DNA of 64,000 nucleotides from G963662605 sp963662605 (GCA_963662605.1 OY759785.1:806001-870000); one strand, 5' to 3'. Shown: positions 34,773 to 44,701, counted from the first letter of the stretch. Numbers and translations are program-made. The notes: generated by a model not told the origin, from the letters alone.

Positions 34773-36881
34773 TCAGTGCTTTTTAAGCACCATTCCGCTG
34801 GAAGCAGGCAAAGTGACCGATTTTAATTCCTTTTTCAATGATTTGATACCGGCCTTTTCTCCGTTGATCAGAACGTCCCAATTACCGGCGGGCAGGGTAA
34901 ATGATTGTTCTCTTTCCGGATTCGCGTTGAATAACACGACGAAAGAATCTTTTTTGTAATGTGCTGTATAGCCGAATGCAAATTCGTTACCCTCGCTGTG
35001 AAAGAATTTTAGGGAGTCGTAGGCGGCACGTCTGAATGCTTCAAACGTCGAGCGGAATTTTATCAATCCCTTATAATATTCAATAAGTTCCTTATTCAAT
35101 GCCGCATGTTTAAAGTTAATGTAATTGGTTTCGTTGTCTTTGTCATACGTATCCCGGTCAATCCGTCCCTTCATTGTGTCGGGAGCGTTGATATCCATAG
35201 GGATAACCTTAGTCCGTGCAAATTCTTGCCCGGAATGTATCATAGTAACGCCCTGAGAAGTAAATAAGAAGAGCGCGCCCAATTTATTTAACTTCATCTG
35301 TTTTGGCGTCAGTTTTACCGCTTCGTCAATGTTAGTAATCTGATGGTTTGGATCTACTTCCTTCGTTCCGATGCGGATAAAATCTCCAAGTGTAAGACCG
35401 TCGTGTGATTCGAGGTAATTAACGGAGTGTTCCTTCTTTTTGAAAATACCGAATTTATCTTTATCTAATGTTCCGTTAACGTAACTTTCAATACGCTGCG
35501 GTGAATTATTGCCCTGCCACTTTCCGAATATCCAGCCGAGGCCGTCATAAGGATTTTCACCCTTTACGCCGTTGCGTATCTGATCGTTCCATGCACCCCA
35601 GCCGCGGACGGAAAATCCCGCGGGGTCGTAACCGCCGCCCCATGGTTCGCACACAAACACGACATGAGGATTTATTTTTTGTGCTTCCTTAATAATCTCT
35701 TCAATCGTTGTCCAGTCGAGCAGCTTGCCAAGATCAAACCGGAAACCATCAACATGATATTCGGTCATCCAGTATAAAATACTTTCTTTTATCAGGCGGC
35801 GCATCATCGGGCGCTCAGTTTTTAAATCATTGCCGCATCCGCTTTCTGCTCTAAAACTGCCGTCGGGGTTAAGCCGGAAATAATATTCCTTATCAATCTC
35901 TTTCAAATTTCCCTGTTCGTACTCGGAAAGGTGGTTGTACACGACATCCATAATAACACCCATACCATCTTTATGGAATGCCTTTACCATATCTTTAAAA
36001 GCTTTGATGGCCTCCCCGGATTTACCCTCCCATACATTCAGTTTAAGGTTCTTTTCTTTTTCTGCGTAGTTCGCTTCGGGAGCAAAGAAAGCCGCAGTCA
36101 TGTAACCCCAATGATTGCGTTCGTATGGATTCCATGTGTTATATCTTCCGCGAATCGAATCCTTATAAGGGAGTTCGATATTAGCAAATTCCATAGAGGG
36201 CAGAATCTCGACCGTGTTCACTCCCAGTGATTTTATATAGGGCAGTCCGCCCTTTATTTCTTTTTCAATAAGTCCTTGATATGTGCCCGGGCGTTTTGCT
36301 TTTGCCGAAGGGTGCGCGGTCATATCGCGGAGGTGCATTTCATAAATAATCAGGTCGCGCCAGTCTCTTTGTATCCACTTGTCTCCCTGCCAATCATAAT
36401 TACCTTCCTTAACGACAATGGCTCTGCGTGGATTGAAATACGTGTTGAAGGTGGTCACTGCTTTCGCGTAGGGGTCGAGACAGATGACTTTATCTGCATC
36501 CGGAGCATCACCGTGATGATATACTTTGAATCCGTAATAGAGGTTGTACATTTCACCCCAGAGGGCGATTTCCCATACGCCGTCGGAGTCTTTGGTCATT
36601 TGATATTCTTTCCCGAATTCATTTTCGGGCTGGGTGAATGTACAAAGAGTTACTTTAATTGCTTGTGGTGCGAATAAGCGGAAAAACGTTTGGCCGTTTT
36701 CCACGAATGAACCTAAACGCTTTGCAGAATAAAACGAATCAAGTTCTTTCGACTTTTCTTCGATAGTCAGTTGGCGGAGTTCAAACGGTGTATCGGGCTG
36801 AGTGTGTCGTGGCAAAATTGTACCCTTAGAAAAAGTTGCAAATAAAATTATGAGAAAAGCGCACGTTGTAAACCGCTTCAT
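34773..36881 (-). CDS. Exported GH13 pullulanase/isoamylase-type debranching enzyme
   Basis: The 702-residue protein has a signal peptide (MKRFTTCAFLIILFATFSKG). A CBM48-like N-terminal domain (about 55-140; GQTFFRLFAPQAIKVTLCTF) precedes the GH13 barrel. All four GH13 regions are present: MDVVYNH (311-317), DGFRFDLG (378-385, nucleophile Asp383), VFVCEPWGGG (acid/base Glu412) and ESHDGL (Asp494). The NHWGYM motif corresponds to the pullulanase/isoamylase YNWGY-type sequence. A C-terminal beta domain ends the protein. It should cleave alpha-1,6 branches in starch, glycogen or pullulan outside the cytoplasm. Exact specificity is not certain; pullulanase type I is the best guess. It is monocistronic. 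Confidence 0.88.
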   Translation of the reverse strand: MKRFTTCAFLIILFATFSKGTILPRHTQPDTPFELRQLTIEEKSKELDSFYSAKRLGSFVENGQTFFRLFAPQAIKVTLCTFTQPENEFGKEYQMTKDSDGVWEIALWGEMYNLYYGFKVYHHGDAPDADKVICLDPYAKAVTTFNTYFNPRRAIVVKEGNYDWQGDKWIQRDWRDLIIYEMHLRDMTAHPSAKAKRPGTYQGLIEKEIKGGLPYIKSLGVNTVEILPSMEFANIELPYKDSIRGRYNTWNPYERNHWGYMTAAFFAPEANYAEKEKNLKLNVWEGKSGEAIKAFKDMVKAFHKDGMGVIMDVVYNHLSEYEQGNLKEIDKEYYFRLNPDGSFRAESGCGNDLKTERPMMRRLIKESILYWMTEYHVDGFRFDLGKLLDWTTIEEIIKEAQKINPHVVFVCEPWGGGYDPAGFSVRGWGAWNDQIRNGVKGENPYDGLGWIFGKWQGNNSPQRIESYVNGTLDKDKFGIFKKKEHSVNYLESHDGLTLGDFIRIGTKEVDPNHQITNIDEAVKLTPKQMKLNKLGALFLFTSQGVTMIHSGQEFARTKVIPMDINAPDTMKGRIDRDTYDKDNETNYINFKHAALNKELIEYYKGLIKFRSTFEAFRRAAYDSLKFFHSEGNEFAFGYTAHYKKDSFVVLFNANPEREQSFTLPAGNWDVLINGEKAGIKSLKKELKSVTLPASSGMVLKKH

Positions 36882-37013
36882 AATAGGTAACCCTTTCAGA
36901 ATAGAGGGGAGTATTTATCTTTCGACTCATGATCAAAGATTCATTTTTGTATATACGAATATATCAAAACGAACATGAATTTCGAATTACCGCTCAAAAT
37001 ATTCTGCATTTTC

Positions 37014-37021
37014 CTATATTT
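37014..37021 (+). promoter_or_regulatory. TAnnTTTG-type -7 box
   Basis: TATATTTG matches the Bacteroidetes-type -7 consensus and lies 46 bases before the ATG at 37068, inside the overextended open frame. No clear TTTG -33 element was found at the right distance, so this is tentative. Confidence 0.35.
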
Positions 37022-37067
37022 GGCAATTATGAATACACTATTCAAATACATACGAAATAACGCATTA

Positions 37068-38630
37068 ATGGAGAAAAAGACTGACCGGGCGCTCATCGTG
37101 GTACTTGTGCTTACTGCTTTGTATGGCGCTTTGTTCATTTTTCTTTTTCCCTCATTCCATACGGACGACTATCTTGTCTTTTCTTATATTGATGCCCATA
37201 AAACGCTGCCTATCGCACTCGATCCGGCGGCCGATTATTATTTGTTCTTCCGGCCATTGTCATATTTCTTTTTTTGGACAAGTTATCACCTTTTCGGAAC
37301 GAGCGCCGTATTAATGAAGATTCCGGCACTCGGCATTTTCCTGTTGCTGACCTACCTTGTTTATAAAACGTTGTCGTTTATTAATCAGGAATATGAGCTG
37401 CATGCCACGAAAGCTTTGACTGCATTTGCGACATTCTTTTTTGTCGTGCATCCGGACATGATGCACTGCATCGTGTGGATTTCCAATGCGAATGAATTGC
37501 TGATGGTGTTCTTTTATGTGCTGGCGCTCTACGTTTTTGTTAAAACAAGGATGGCGACGACATCGTCATTTATTGCCGTTCTTCTGCTGTCGCTGTTATC
37601 GCTTCTGGCAAAACAGCAATCAATGCACTTTGTTTTGCTGGCGGGATTGTATCTTCTTCGGCGGGCGGATGCGAATGATAAAAGCGAATCGCGCCGGGTA
37701 AAGGTAGTTCTTGCTGTGGGCATGCTCATCATTATTGCGTATACCGTAATTACAAATGTAGCTGTACAGGTCAATACGGAAGTGTTTTCATACTTATGGA
37801 AAAAGCCTTTTGCTCTTTTGGGTACGGTTATATACATAATTCTGCCGATCGGCGGAGAGAAGATATATCAGTTTTTTGTAGTGCATAAAATTGCTGCGGC
37901 AGCTGCGGCAGGCACCGGAGTCTTTGTTGCCGCTGTATATTTTATAAGAAGCGCGAACAAAAAGAACATACTTTGGCTGCTGCTCATGGCTCTTGTTATA
38001 TTCTTTCCCCGCGTGCTGGCTCATGGGGGCGACCGCGTGAATTCCGTTCAGGTGTTCTGGTTTAGCGTTGTTTTATTTTATATACTCGCGCGCTACCGGG
38101 AAAAGAAAATACTTTTTGTACTCGCTTCGCTTTTATTCGGTATAAATGTTGTCACGTCATGCATGTATGAGTATGATTACATCGCTTCCACTGCCCGGCA
38201 GGAGAAAACAGATCGTGAAATACTGGCAATGATACGGGGAAGCGAGAAAGAATATCTCATCCTGGTAGCCGGGGATACCTACCTTCTCGATTACAGCACC
38301 CATTATATTGCTGCGAAAAAATTTGGAAGGACAAACTTGCAGACAGCCCCGTTTATGGTTAACAATATGCTTGAGTCATCAAGTCAATCAGGCAGCGCAG
38401 AAGTGATTCGCTGTGAATCTGCCAACAACGAGATTCGGTTAGAAGCCATAAGGCCGTACGCGTATTTATCTATTGATAATACAAGTCCGCTATACAATGC
38501 ATTTAAAATTATTGAAACAAAAGAAAGCAGCGTCGGCAGGGGATACTCATACATCAAAGCAGTGATACCAATAGAAAAAAGTGCGCTGAAGAAAATCTAT
38601 TTTAATGGAAAAGAATGGGTGAGATTGTAG
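37068..38630 (+). CDS. Multi-pass membrane protein, GT-C glycosyltransferase-like
   Basis: The ATG at 37068 is chosen (MEKKTDRALIVVLVLTALYG): it puts a short charged tail before TM1. The frame is open from 36975, but the extra 31 residues overlap promoter-like DNA. The 520-residue product has about ten membrane helices followed by a ~130-residue soluble C-terminal domain. After TM1 comes FHTDDYLVFSYID, an acidic pair in the first external loop like the catalytic motif of GT-C enzymes that use polyprenyl-phosphate sugars (GT39/GT83 type). This points to protein or lipid glycosylation on the outer face of the inner membrane. The family assignment rests on topology and the DD motif only. Confidence 0.65.
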   Translation: MEKKTDRALIVVLVLTALYGALFIFLFPSFHTDDYLVFSYIDAHKTLPIALDPAADYYLFFRPLSYFFFWTSYHLFGTSAVLMKIPALGIFLLLTYLVYKTLSFINQEYELHATKALTAFATFFFVVHPDMMHCIVWISNANELLMVFFYVLALYVFVKTRMATTSSFIAVLLLSLLSLLAKQQSMHFVLLAGLYLLRRADANDKSESRRVKVVLAVGMLIIIAYTVITNVAVQVNTEVFSYLWKKPFALLGTVIYIILPIGGEKIYQFFVVHKIAAAAAAGTGVFVAAVYFIRSANKKNILWLLLMALVIFFPRVLAHGGDRVNSVQVFWFSVVLFYILARYREKKILFVLASLLFGINVVTSCMYEYDYIASTARQEKTDREILAMIRGSEKEYLILVAGDTYLLDYSTHYIAAKKFGRTNLQTAPFMVNNMLESSSQSGSAEVIRCESANNEIRLEAIRPYAYLSIDNTSPLYNAFKIIETKESSVGRGYSYIKAVIPIEKSALKKIYFNGKEWVRL

Positions 38631-38691
38631 GGTTAAGTAAAAAAAAGAACTCATATCTCGCAAGCTAAATCAAAACCAATTTTACATTTCT

Positions 38692-38764
38692 GGGCTCTCC
38701 CCTCTCTTGGTAAGAGAGGGGATGGGGGTGAGTTCACTTTTAAAATATGCTTGTGCTACAGACT
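38692..38764 (+). repeat. Uninterrupted counterpart of the 16.3-16.7 kb repeat
   Basis: GGGCTCTCCCCTCTCTTGGT runs through GAGGGGATGGGGGTGAGTTC to TATGCTTGTGCTACAGACT. The two halves match sequence found near 16365-16390 and 16640-16706, where about 250 bases of other repeats separate them. Confidence 0.6.
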
Positions 38765-38799
38765 TTCACCCCGTGGGTTTGGAATGTGCTTACGTCCAG

Positions 38800-40182
38800 T
38801 TAGAAAGAACCCGACAAGAATACTGTCCTTGATGGTGCAGTAAGAGACGCTCCGGTTTTTTCCTGTGTAACAAAAAATCGTACGACCTGTTTTTTGTCGT
38901 AATCAGGAATGTCTGCAATTCTGAAATATTCAACCGTCTTTTTATCCAAGCCGAACTCAAAAGGCGAACTGACCGGAACCGGCTTTCCGTCAATTTCAAT
39001 CCACAGCTGATACCCGGTTTGCGGTGAAGATTCCGGAAGCTTACCGATTTGCAGGAATCCGGTATTGTTCTCAAAAACAACGAATCCGTAACCCTCGGCT
39101 ACGCTGACACCCTTTAACGGGACGAGAATTCTATCACTGCTTGCTATAATACGATCAACTTCATGTTGGATGTCATTAGTCTTGCTCAGTTTTTCTACAA
39201 CTGTCTCAATTTTGGCATTGCTTGCCGAGTCGAGCTTGCTGATTTTTGAGTTGAAGAGAACGTACATTGCCGCAATAACGGCTATCAACAATGCAATAAA
39301 TCCAAAGAACGTTCTTGGTGAAATTCCGCCTGCGGTTACCACCTGTGCCGGCTGCGGTGCTTCTTGTGCAGCATCGGCCACGACCTGTCTCCGTATTGCC
39401 TCAAGCTCATCGGTAGAGCGTTTGGGAAGCGGGGTTGAAACCGGGGCGTATTGTTGTTCAATTTCAGGTGCAACAGGTTCCGGTTGAGGAGCTGGTTCTT
39501 CGGGTATGTTCAAATGAAAACCTTCATCCGGAGGCGCTGCCAATTCTTGTTCAGTAATAGGCGTATCCTGATTAATAATAAACTCACTCATGTCCGGCTT
39601 TTCGGCTGGAACATCGGCGGGCTTTTCTTCAGTCTTTACAGGTGCCGGAGCTTCCTGCTCGACAGAATATTTATTTCTATCCGGATATGTCTGATGTAGT
39701 CTTCCGGCTGCCTGAGTCTCCTGCGAAGGCCGTCCGCCTTCAACATGCCGGTGAGGAGAAAATGTTTCTAAAATACCATCGGGTATTTCTATTTCATCAT
39801 CCTCTTTTGTAGAAAACTGGGGAAGAGGATTTACGATTTCTATGCGGCTGGTCTTCTTGGCTTTTTCCCCGATTGAAGTTCTTGTCCGTGCAAACGGTGA
39901 ACTGTTGACCGGAGTAACCGCAGTAGTGCCTGCTTTTTTCTCATCGCGGTAACGATATAAACGCCGGGCAACTTTGTCTTTTATACCGGCAGGGACTTCC
40001 TCCAGATGCAAAAAGGATGGCAGTAAAGCGCAGAGATTCTGATATTCGCCTAACTCCTGCCACGGAAAAGAACCGCCGCCGTCTATGTATTCCATGAGGT
40101 CAATGAAGTCACCTTTATCAAGGCAGCCTAATGCAAACGCGTAGAGAAATATCTGGTAATCCTGAGGACGTACATCAGCCAT
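38800..40182 (-). CDS. Anti-sigma factor, RskA-like
   Basis: The 460-residue protein starts with a ~90-residue anti-sigma-type region (YQIFLYAFALGCLDKGDFIDLMEYI), then a long Pro/Glu-rich low-complexity linker (about 120-280). One TM helix follows (FFGFIALLIAVIAAMYVLF, about 290-308), then a coiled segment and a C-terminal RskA-type periplasmic domain (YQLWIEIDGKPVPVSSPFEF, VVRFFVTQEK). It overlaps the upstream ECF sigma gene by one base (TAATG), a strong sign of a cognate pair. It would hold the sigma factor at the membrane until released, possibly by RseP-type proteolysis; that link is inferred. The linker is unusually long for the family. Confidence 0.8.
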   Translation of the reverse strand: MADVRPQDYQIFLYAFALGCLDKGDFIDLMEYIDGGGSFPWQELGEYQNLCALLPSFLHLEEVPAGIKDKVARRLYRYRDEKKAGTTAVTPVNSSPFARTRTSIGEKAKKTSRIEIVNPLPQFSTKEDDEIEIPDGILETFSPHRHVEGGRPSQETQAAGRLHQTYPDRNKYSVEQEAPAPVKTEEKPADVPAEKPDMSEFIINQDTPITEQELAAPPDEGFHLNIPEEPAPQPEPVAPEIEQQYAPVSTPLPKRSTDELEAIRRQVVADAAQEAPQPAQVVTAGGISPRTFFGFIALLIAVIAAMYVLFNSKISKLDSASNAKIETVVEKLSKTNDIQHEVDRIIASSDRILVPLKGVSVAEGYGFVVFENNTGFLQIGKLPESSPQTGYQLWIEIDGKPVPVSSPFEFGLDKKTVEYFRIADIPDYDKKQVVRFFVTQEKTGASLTAPSRTVFLSGSF

Positions 40183-40769
40183 TATTCTTCTCCTTTCAAC
40201 AAATTATCTTTTAAATTGCCTAAGGAGAGTTTTACCTTCGACTTCACCGTCTGGATCGGTATTTTTAAGCGCGCGGCAATTTCGCTCTGCGTTAAACCTT
40301 CGTAATACGCGAGATAAATAACGTATTGCTGTGCATCAGTTAATTTATGCAAAGCTTCTTCGATATTGCCCTTAATGTTCATTGCCGTCTTAAGGTCGAG
40401 GTCATCAATTTCGGGGGAAAGGCGCGGGACGATGAAGTAGTCTTCGTATTCGTCGTTATACTCTTCCTGTCCTTCTTCCGGGCTGTTCTTTCTTTTCGCG
40501 GCATCTATAGCCTTGTTGCGTGCAAGCATTATCAGCCAGCAGTACGCGTTACCGATGCGTTCATCATACAAACTGCTTTTCCGCCAGATGATGGCGAATA
40601 AATCAATGAGAACTTCTTCTGCAAAAGATGCGTCTTTTACGATTTTTTTTACGAGTGTAAAGAGTACCGAAGAATACCTGTTGTATAGAGCTTCAAGAGC
40701 CCTAGAGTCCGAAGTTTTAACTTTTCGCATTAATTCGGAATCGGATAATTCGGAATAGTTGACTGCCAC
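40182..40769 (-). CDS. ECF-type RNA polymerase sigma factor
   Basis: A GTG start at 40769 (VAVNYSELSD) is proposed because AGGCGG lies six bases upstream; an ATG 15 codons earlier is in frame but gives an atypical basic leader. The 195-residue protein has sigma region 2 (ALEALYNRYSSVLFTLV, EEVLIDLFAIIWRKSS, WLIMLARNKAIDAAKR) and region 4 (LTDAQQYVIYLAYYEGLTQSEIAARLKIPIQTVKSKVKL) with its helix-turn-helix. It is transcribed with the anti-sigma gene that follows and is divergent from the epimerase gene. Confidence 0.93.
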   Translation of the reverse strand: MAVNYSELSDSELMRKVKTSDSRALEALYNRYSSVLFTLVKKIVKDASFAEEVLIDLFAIIWRKSSLYDERIGNAYCWLIMLARNKAIDAAKRKNSPEEGQEEYNDEYEDYFIVPRLSPEIDDLDLKTAMNIKGNIEEALHKLTDAQQYVIYLAYYEGLTQSEIAARLKIPIQTVKSKVKLSLGNLKDNLLKGEE

Positions 40770-40931
40770 GGCAAACCGCCTAAAATATTTAGTAAAATAC
40801 AAAACTAAAGCCAAATTCGTTAAAAATCAATTAATTTCGATAAATACCCGCCTCCTTTTTTAAGTGTTAAATTTTTTTCAATAAAGTGATTATATTAGAC
40901 TAAATTTTTCTCAATTTTTTTACCTGGCAAC

Positions 40932-41969
40932 ATGAAATTTCTGGTTACCGGCGGAGCCGGTTTTTTAGGCATTAATCTGATACGCTACTTGTTAAACAAG
41001 CAGCATTATGTTATTTCTTTAGATATAAATCATTTCGATTATCCCGATGTGAACAATTCCGTAGAGATATTCCGCGGCGATATCCGGGATAAAGACTTTC
41101 TAATTGAATCATTTAAAGATGTTGACGTGGTTGTCCATACCGCGGCGGCATTACCGCTTTACAAAAAAGAAGAAATTTTTTCAACCGACATTGAAGGCAC
41201 ACATAACGTACTTGATGCCGCGCGTATTAACGATGTGAAGCGTGTTATTCATATTTCATCTACGGCGGTATACGGAATACCCGATCACCATCCATTATAT
41301 GAAACCGATAAAATGGTCGGCGTAGGTCCGTATGGCGAAGCTAAAGTACTTGCGGAAGCCGAATGTTTAAAATTCCGTGAAGAGGGAATGATCGTTCCGA
41401 TACTGCGTCCGAAATCATTTATTGGTCCGGAACGGCTTGGCGTGTTTCACCTGCTCTATGATTGGGCGAAAGACGGTAAGAACTTCCCGATGCTCGGCAG
41501 CGGCAATAACCGTTATCAGCTTTTGGACGTTGAGGATCTTTGCGAATCTATCTATCTTGCTTCTACGCTCGATGAAAAAATCGTTAACGATATTTTTAAT
41601 ATCGGCGCGAAAGAATTCACGACAATGAAAGAAGATTATCAGTCGGTATTGGACTGCGCGGGATTCGGCAAGAAAATAATTCCGCTTCCCGAAGCTCCTG
41701 CTATCTGGACGCTACGTTTTCTTGAAATGCTGAAATTATCGCCACTCTATAAATGGGTGTACGAAACTGCATCAAAAGATTCATTTGTCTCAATAGAAAA
41801 AGCGGAAAAGGTATTGGGTTATGCTCCGAAGTTTTCAAACAAGGATGCACTGTTGAGAAACTACAAATGGTATATTGACAACCTGTATAAGTTTCAGCAT
41901 ACATCGGGAGTTTCGCACAGGGTGCCGTGGAAGCAGGGTATTCTTTCCGTGGCGAAGTGGTTCTTTTAG
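40932..41969 (+). CDS. NAD-dependent epimerase/dehydratase (extended SDR)
   Basis: The 345-residue protein has the N-terminal nucleotide motif VTGGAGFLG (residues 5-13), DIRDKDFL and VVHTAAALP, then HISSTAVYG with the active-site Ser/Thr and YGEAKVLAE with the Tyr-x-x-x-Lys pair. It belongs to the nucleotide-sugar epimerase/3-beta-HSD-like extended SDR group. It is divergent from the sigma factor and convergent with dihydroorotase. The substrate is unknown; a nucleotide sugar or an isoprenoid/steroid-like alcohol is possible. Confidence 0.88.
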   Translation: MKFLVTGGAGFLGINLIRYLLNKQHYVISLDINHFDYPDVNNSVEIFRGDIRDKDFLIESFKDVDVVVHTAAALPLYKKEEIFSTDIEGTHNVLDAARINDVKRVIHISSTAVYGIPDHHPLYETDKMVGVGPYGEAKVLAEAECLKFREEGMIVPILRPKSFIGPERLGVFHLLYDWAKDGKNFPMLGSGNNRYQLLDVEDLCESIYLASTLDEKIVNDIFNIGAKEFTTMKEDYQSVLDCAGFGKKIIPLPEAPAIWTLRFLEMLKLSPLYKWVYETASKDSFVSIEKAEKVLGYAPKFSNKDALLRNYKWYIDNLYKFQHTSGVSHRVPWKQGILSVAKWFF

Positions 41970-41987
41970 AAAAGCAGTAAAACAGAC

Positions 41988-43286
41988 TTATTCAAATTCG
42001 ACTTCTTTGCCCTGCTGGTCTTCCGGCTTGCCGTTTACTATGGTAAAAGAAATCTTCCCTTTGAGTTCGCGGCCTTCAAAAGGTGAATACTTCGCTTTCG
42101 ATTCGAATGCGGAAGGATTGACCGTCCATGTTCTTGCCGGATCAACTACCGTCATATCGGCGTAATAACCTTCTTTGATCTGACCTCTTTTATACAGATT
42201 CATTATTTTAGACGGGTTGTACGAAGTCAGGCGCGTAAGTGTGTCAAGGCTCAACCGGTTAGAGGAGAACACTTCGTTCAACAGAAGCGGAAGAGTCGTT
42301 TCCAGACCCGGGAATCCGGATGGAACGAGATGATACGAATTATCTTTTTCATCGGCGGAATGCGGCGCGTGATTCGATGCTATAAAATCGATGATGCCGT
42401 CATCCAGCGCCTGCCACAGAGCATCATTATCAACATGACTTCTCAACGGGGGATTGACTTTTCCGATTAATCCGCAGAAAGGCAGGTCGCTTTCATTTAA
42501 AAGCAGATGATGCGGTGTAACTTCGCAAAACAACGGATAGTCACAATTCTTTTTGTGTTCTCTCAACAATTGCATTTCAGCCGAGGAGGACACCTGCGAA
42601 ATAATAACTTTGGTTTTTACCTGATTCGCGATACTAAGAACACGCTTTAAGGCTTTTACCGCTGCTTCAGTTGTGTGTATCTTGCCGTGATACATAACGG
42701 AGTCGAACCGTGGCCCCTGAAAGACCGATTCGAGCTGATGTATTTCCTGCTGGTCCTCGCAATGAACAAGCACGGGTTTGTTGTACTGTTTGGCGAGAAT
42801 GAAAAATCTTCTCAGCATCTCATCATCCGTCACTATCTGATGCGTGTTGGATGATTCCAGATAGATTTTTATGCCGGCGATGTTTGCTTCTTCATCAAGA
42901 AACATTTTCATCTCGGAAAAATTATCGGGAGTCGCTCCGGCATAAATACCGAAATTTACTGCCGATTTTCTTGCAAAACCTTTTTTTATCTGATAATTAT
43001 TCGCGTCCGAGGTAGGGGGAATGGTGTCGGGCATATCGAATACGGTTGTAACACCGCCTGCCAGCGCGGCTCTGCCTGCTGTTACCCAATCTTCTTTATA
43101 CGACTGCTTCATATCTCTGATGTGCGTGTGCAGGTCAATCATGCCGGGAATGACTATTTTTCTTTTAAGGTCAATCTCACGTGTGTGCTCAAACTTCTCC
43201 GTGCCGATCTTCGCAATAAACTCCCCGTCAATAAGAATATTGACCGGCTCTCCGGAAAGTATGCAGTTGGATAAGAGTAAGCTCAT
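41988..43286 (-). CDS. pyrC: Dihydroorotase
   Basis: Third step of de novo pyrimidine synthesis, cyclising carbamoyl aspartate to dihydroorotate. The 432 residues carry the metal motif DLHTHIRD (HxH), GIKIYLES with the likely carboxylated Lys, VHCEDQ, EVTPHHLLL and the C-terminal NHAPHSADEKD with catalytic Asp. Length and motifs fit class I dihydroorotase. A distant dihydropyrimidinase/allantoinase homolog cannot be fully excluded, but the HIRD and SNHAPH forms favour pyrC. It is monocistronic. Confidence 0.9.
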   Translation of the reverse strand: MSLLLSNCILSGEPVNILIDGEFIAKIGTEKFEHTREIDLKRKIVIPGMIDLHTHIRDMKQSYKEDWVTAGRAALAGGVTTVFDMPDTIPPTSDANNYQIKKGFARKSAVNFGIYAGATPDNFSEMKMFLDEEANIAGIKIYLESSNTHQIVTDDEMLRRFFILAKQYNKPVLVHCEDQQEIHQLESVFQGPRFDSVMYHGKIHTTEAAVKALKRVLSIANQVKTKVIISQVSSSAEMQLLREHKKNCDYPLFCEVTPHHLLLNESDLPFCGLIGKVNPPLRSHVDNDALWQALDDGIIDFIASNHAPHSADEKDNSYHLVPSGFPGLETTLPLLLNEVFSSNRLSLDTLTRLTSYNPSKIMNLYKRGQIKEGYYADMTVVDPARTWTVNPSAFESKAKYSPFEGRELKGKISFTIVNGKPEDQQGKEVEFE

Positions 43287-43464
43287 AAAGGTCAGGCAAC
43301 CAAATTAGGAATCGAAAAATACATTACTTGAATTTACAGAAAATTCAATGATAGACACAAGTCATACTAAATAAATACCTGAAGATGAAGTTGTTTAAGT
43401 TCCTGAAAATGCTAAAAAGTATTATATTTAAGCCCTGATGTTTTGCTAATGAATAGGCGGATTT

Positions 43465-44160
43465 ATGAATTCTAAACTCTTCTTGATGTTTCTCCTGCTG
43501 ACAATTTCTGTGTGTGCACAATCGGACACTGATAAATCATTCTCAGTCAAGGGGTTTGTTGTTGATGATACCTTAAAAACTCCACTTCCGGGAGCAACGA
43601 TTGTTGCTGTTGATTCCACAATGCGGGTGGTTGCCGAAGCAGTCTCCGATACAGACGGTCGTTTCAGGTTGTCGGGACTTCCATCTCGTGTTCGGATTAA
43701 TGTTTTTCTCCTTGGTTATAAGCTTACATATTTCGTGTTTCCTAAGTTTCACAAAAAACAAGTCGATATGAGCATCCGTTTATATACCATGAACTTTCAT
43801 ATTCAAGAGGCCGTCCTCAAAGGAGAAAAACCTTTAGTTGAATATTTTGTTGATAAGCAGGTTGTCCATGTTGATAAGCTTCCTGGATTTGAAAGGTATG
43901 ATGTGCTCTTCAGAATGAGTGTATCAGGTTTCTTTTTCAGGGCTTATCCAAAAGAGGAGAAGATTCAAATGTATGGGCAGGATGCAAAAATATTAATAGA
44001 TGGTAAAGCTCTAACAAATGCCTTTGATTTGGCGGATAATATGACGGCGGAAGCTGTTGATCGGGTTGAAGTCATGTCTGTTCCGTTCGCCAAACAACAG
44101 GCTGAAGGGGGGAGCTGGATAATTAACATAATCCCAAAGCATAGCTTAGGCGATGATTGA
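43465..44160 (+). pseudogene. N-terminal part of an outer-membrane receptor (carboxypeptidase-regulatory-like plus plug)
   Basis: The 231-residue frame has a signal peptide (MNSKLFLMFLLLTISVCAQ), a carboxypeptidase-regulatory-like beta domain (FSVKGFVVDDTLKTPLPGATI, DGRFRLSGLP), and then a plug-type domain ending in RVEVMSVPFAKQQAEGGSWIINIIPK. That ending matches the end of the plug in outer-membrane barrel receptors of the OMP_b-brl_3 type (normally IEVITNPSAKYDAEGxGGIINIxxK). In complete proteins 500 or more residues of barrel follow; here there is a TGA-type stop after HSLGDD. Downstream DNA still holds decayed barrel sequence, so the gene is probably broken, although a free plug protein is not excluded. 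Confidence 0.75.
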
Positions 44161-44628
44161 AATAGTTCGGTTTTCTTAACGTCCCCAGGCAAAAATATAC
44201 ACGGGTGAATATGTTTCTTAATATTTAAAAGAATAACAACGGCATTTTTTGACACATACGGCTCGCAAACTTATTTGCGTTTTCAAGTTAGTGGAATTCT
44301 TTTAACAACAAAGTTATTTGCCCGTACCATGAAACAGTATTATGAGGCAATCCGTCCCTATTAACCGACAACGCCATTAACTCGGACGTGGATTATGATT
44401 TCGACTCGCTGAATTCAGCCAACATTTCGGCTATTAATCACCAATCAAAATCTTAATTTCCGCTGAGACTTGAAGTGTTTATGGGTTAATCCGATTATTT
44501 CAAGATATTCTCATCAATTCAGGGAAGCCATTCAAAAACTCTCAACAATCGGATTTTATAGCGACCTAAATTTCACAAAAAATTTTGCCGGGGCTATGGT
44601 TACGTTGACATTGGGTAACGGGAAATAA
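44161..44628 (+). pseudogene. Decayed barrel remnant of the receptor
   Basis: In the frame that ends with TAA at 44626-44628, residues LSTIGFYSDLNFTKNFAG then AMVTLTLGNGK read like the last strands of an outer-membrane beta-barrel. Upstream pieces in other frames (NSDVDYDFDSLNSANISAI at about 44370-44435, FPLRLEVFMG near 44460) are separated by stops and frameshifts. Most of the barrel is deleted. Confidence 0.5.
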
Positions 44629-44701
44629 TAAGGTGTTTTTGCATTAACCCCTCAATAACCGTAAATTTTAGAGTATCTTTAAAATATTTATAAGGTTATG
44701 T

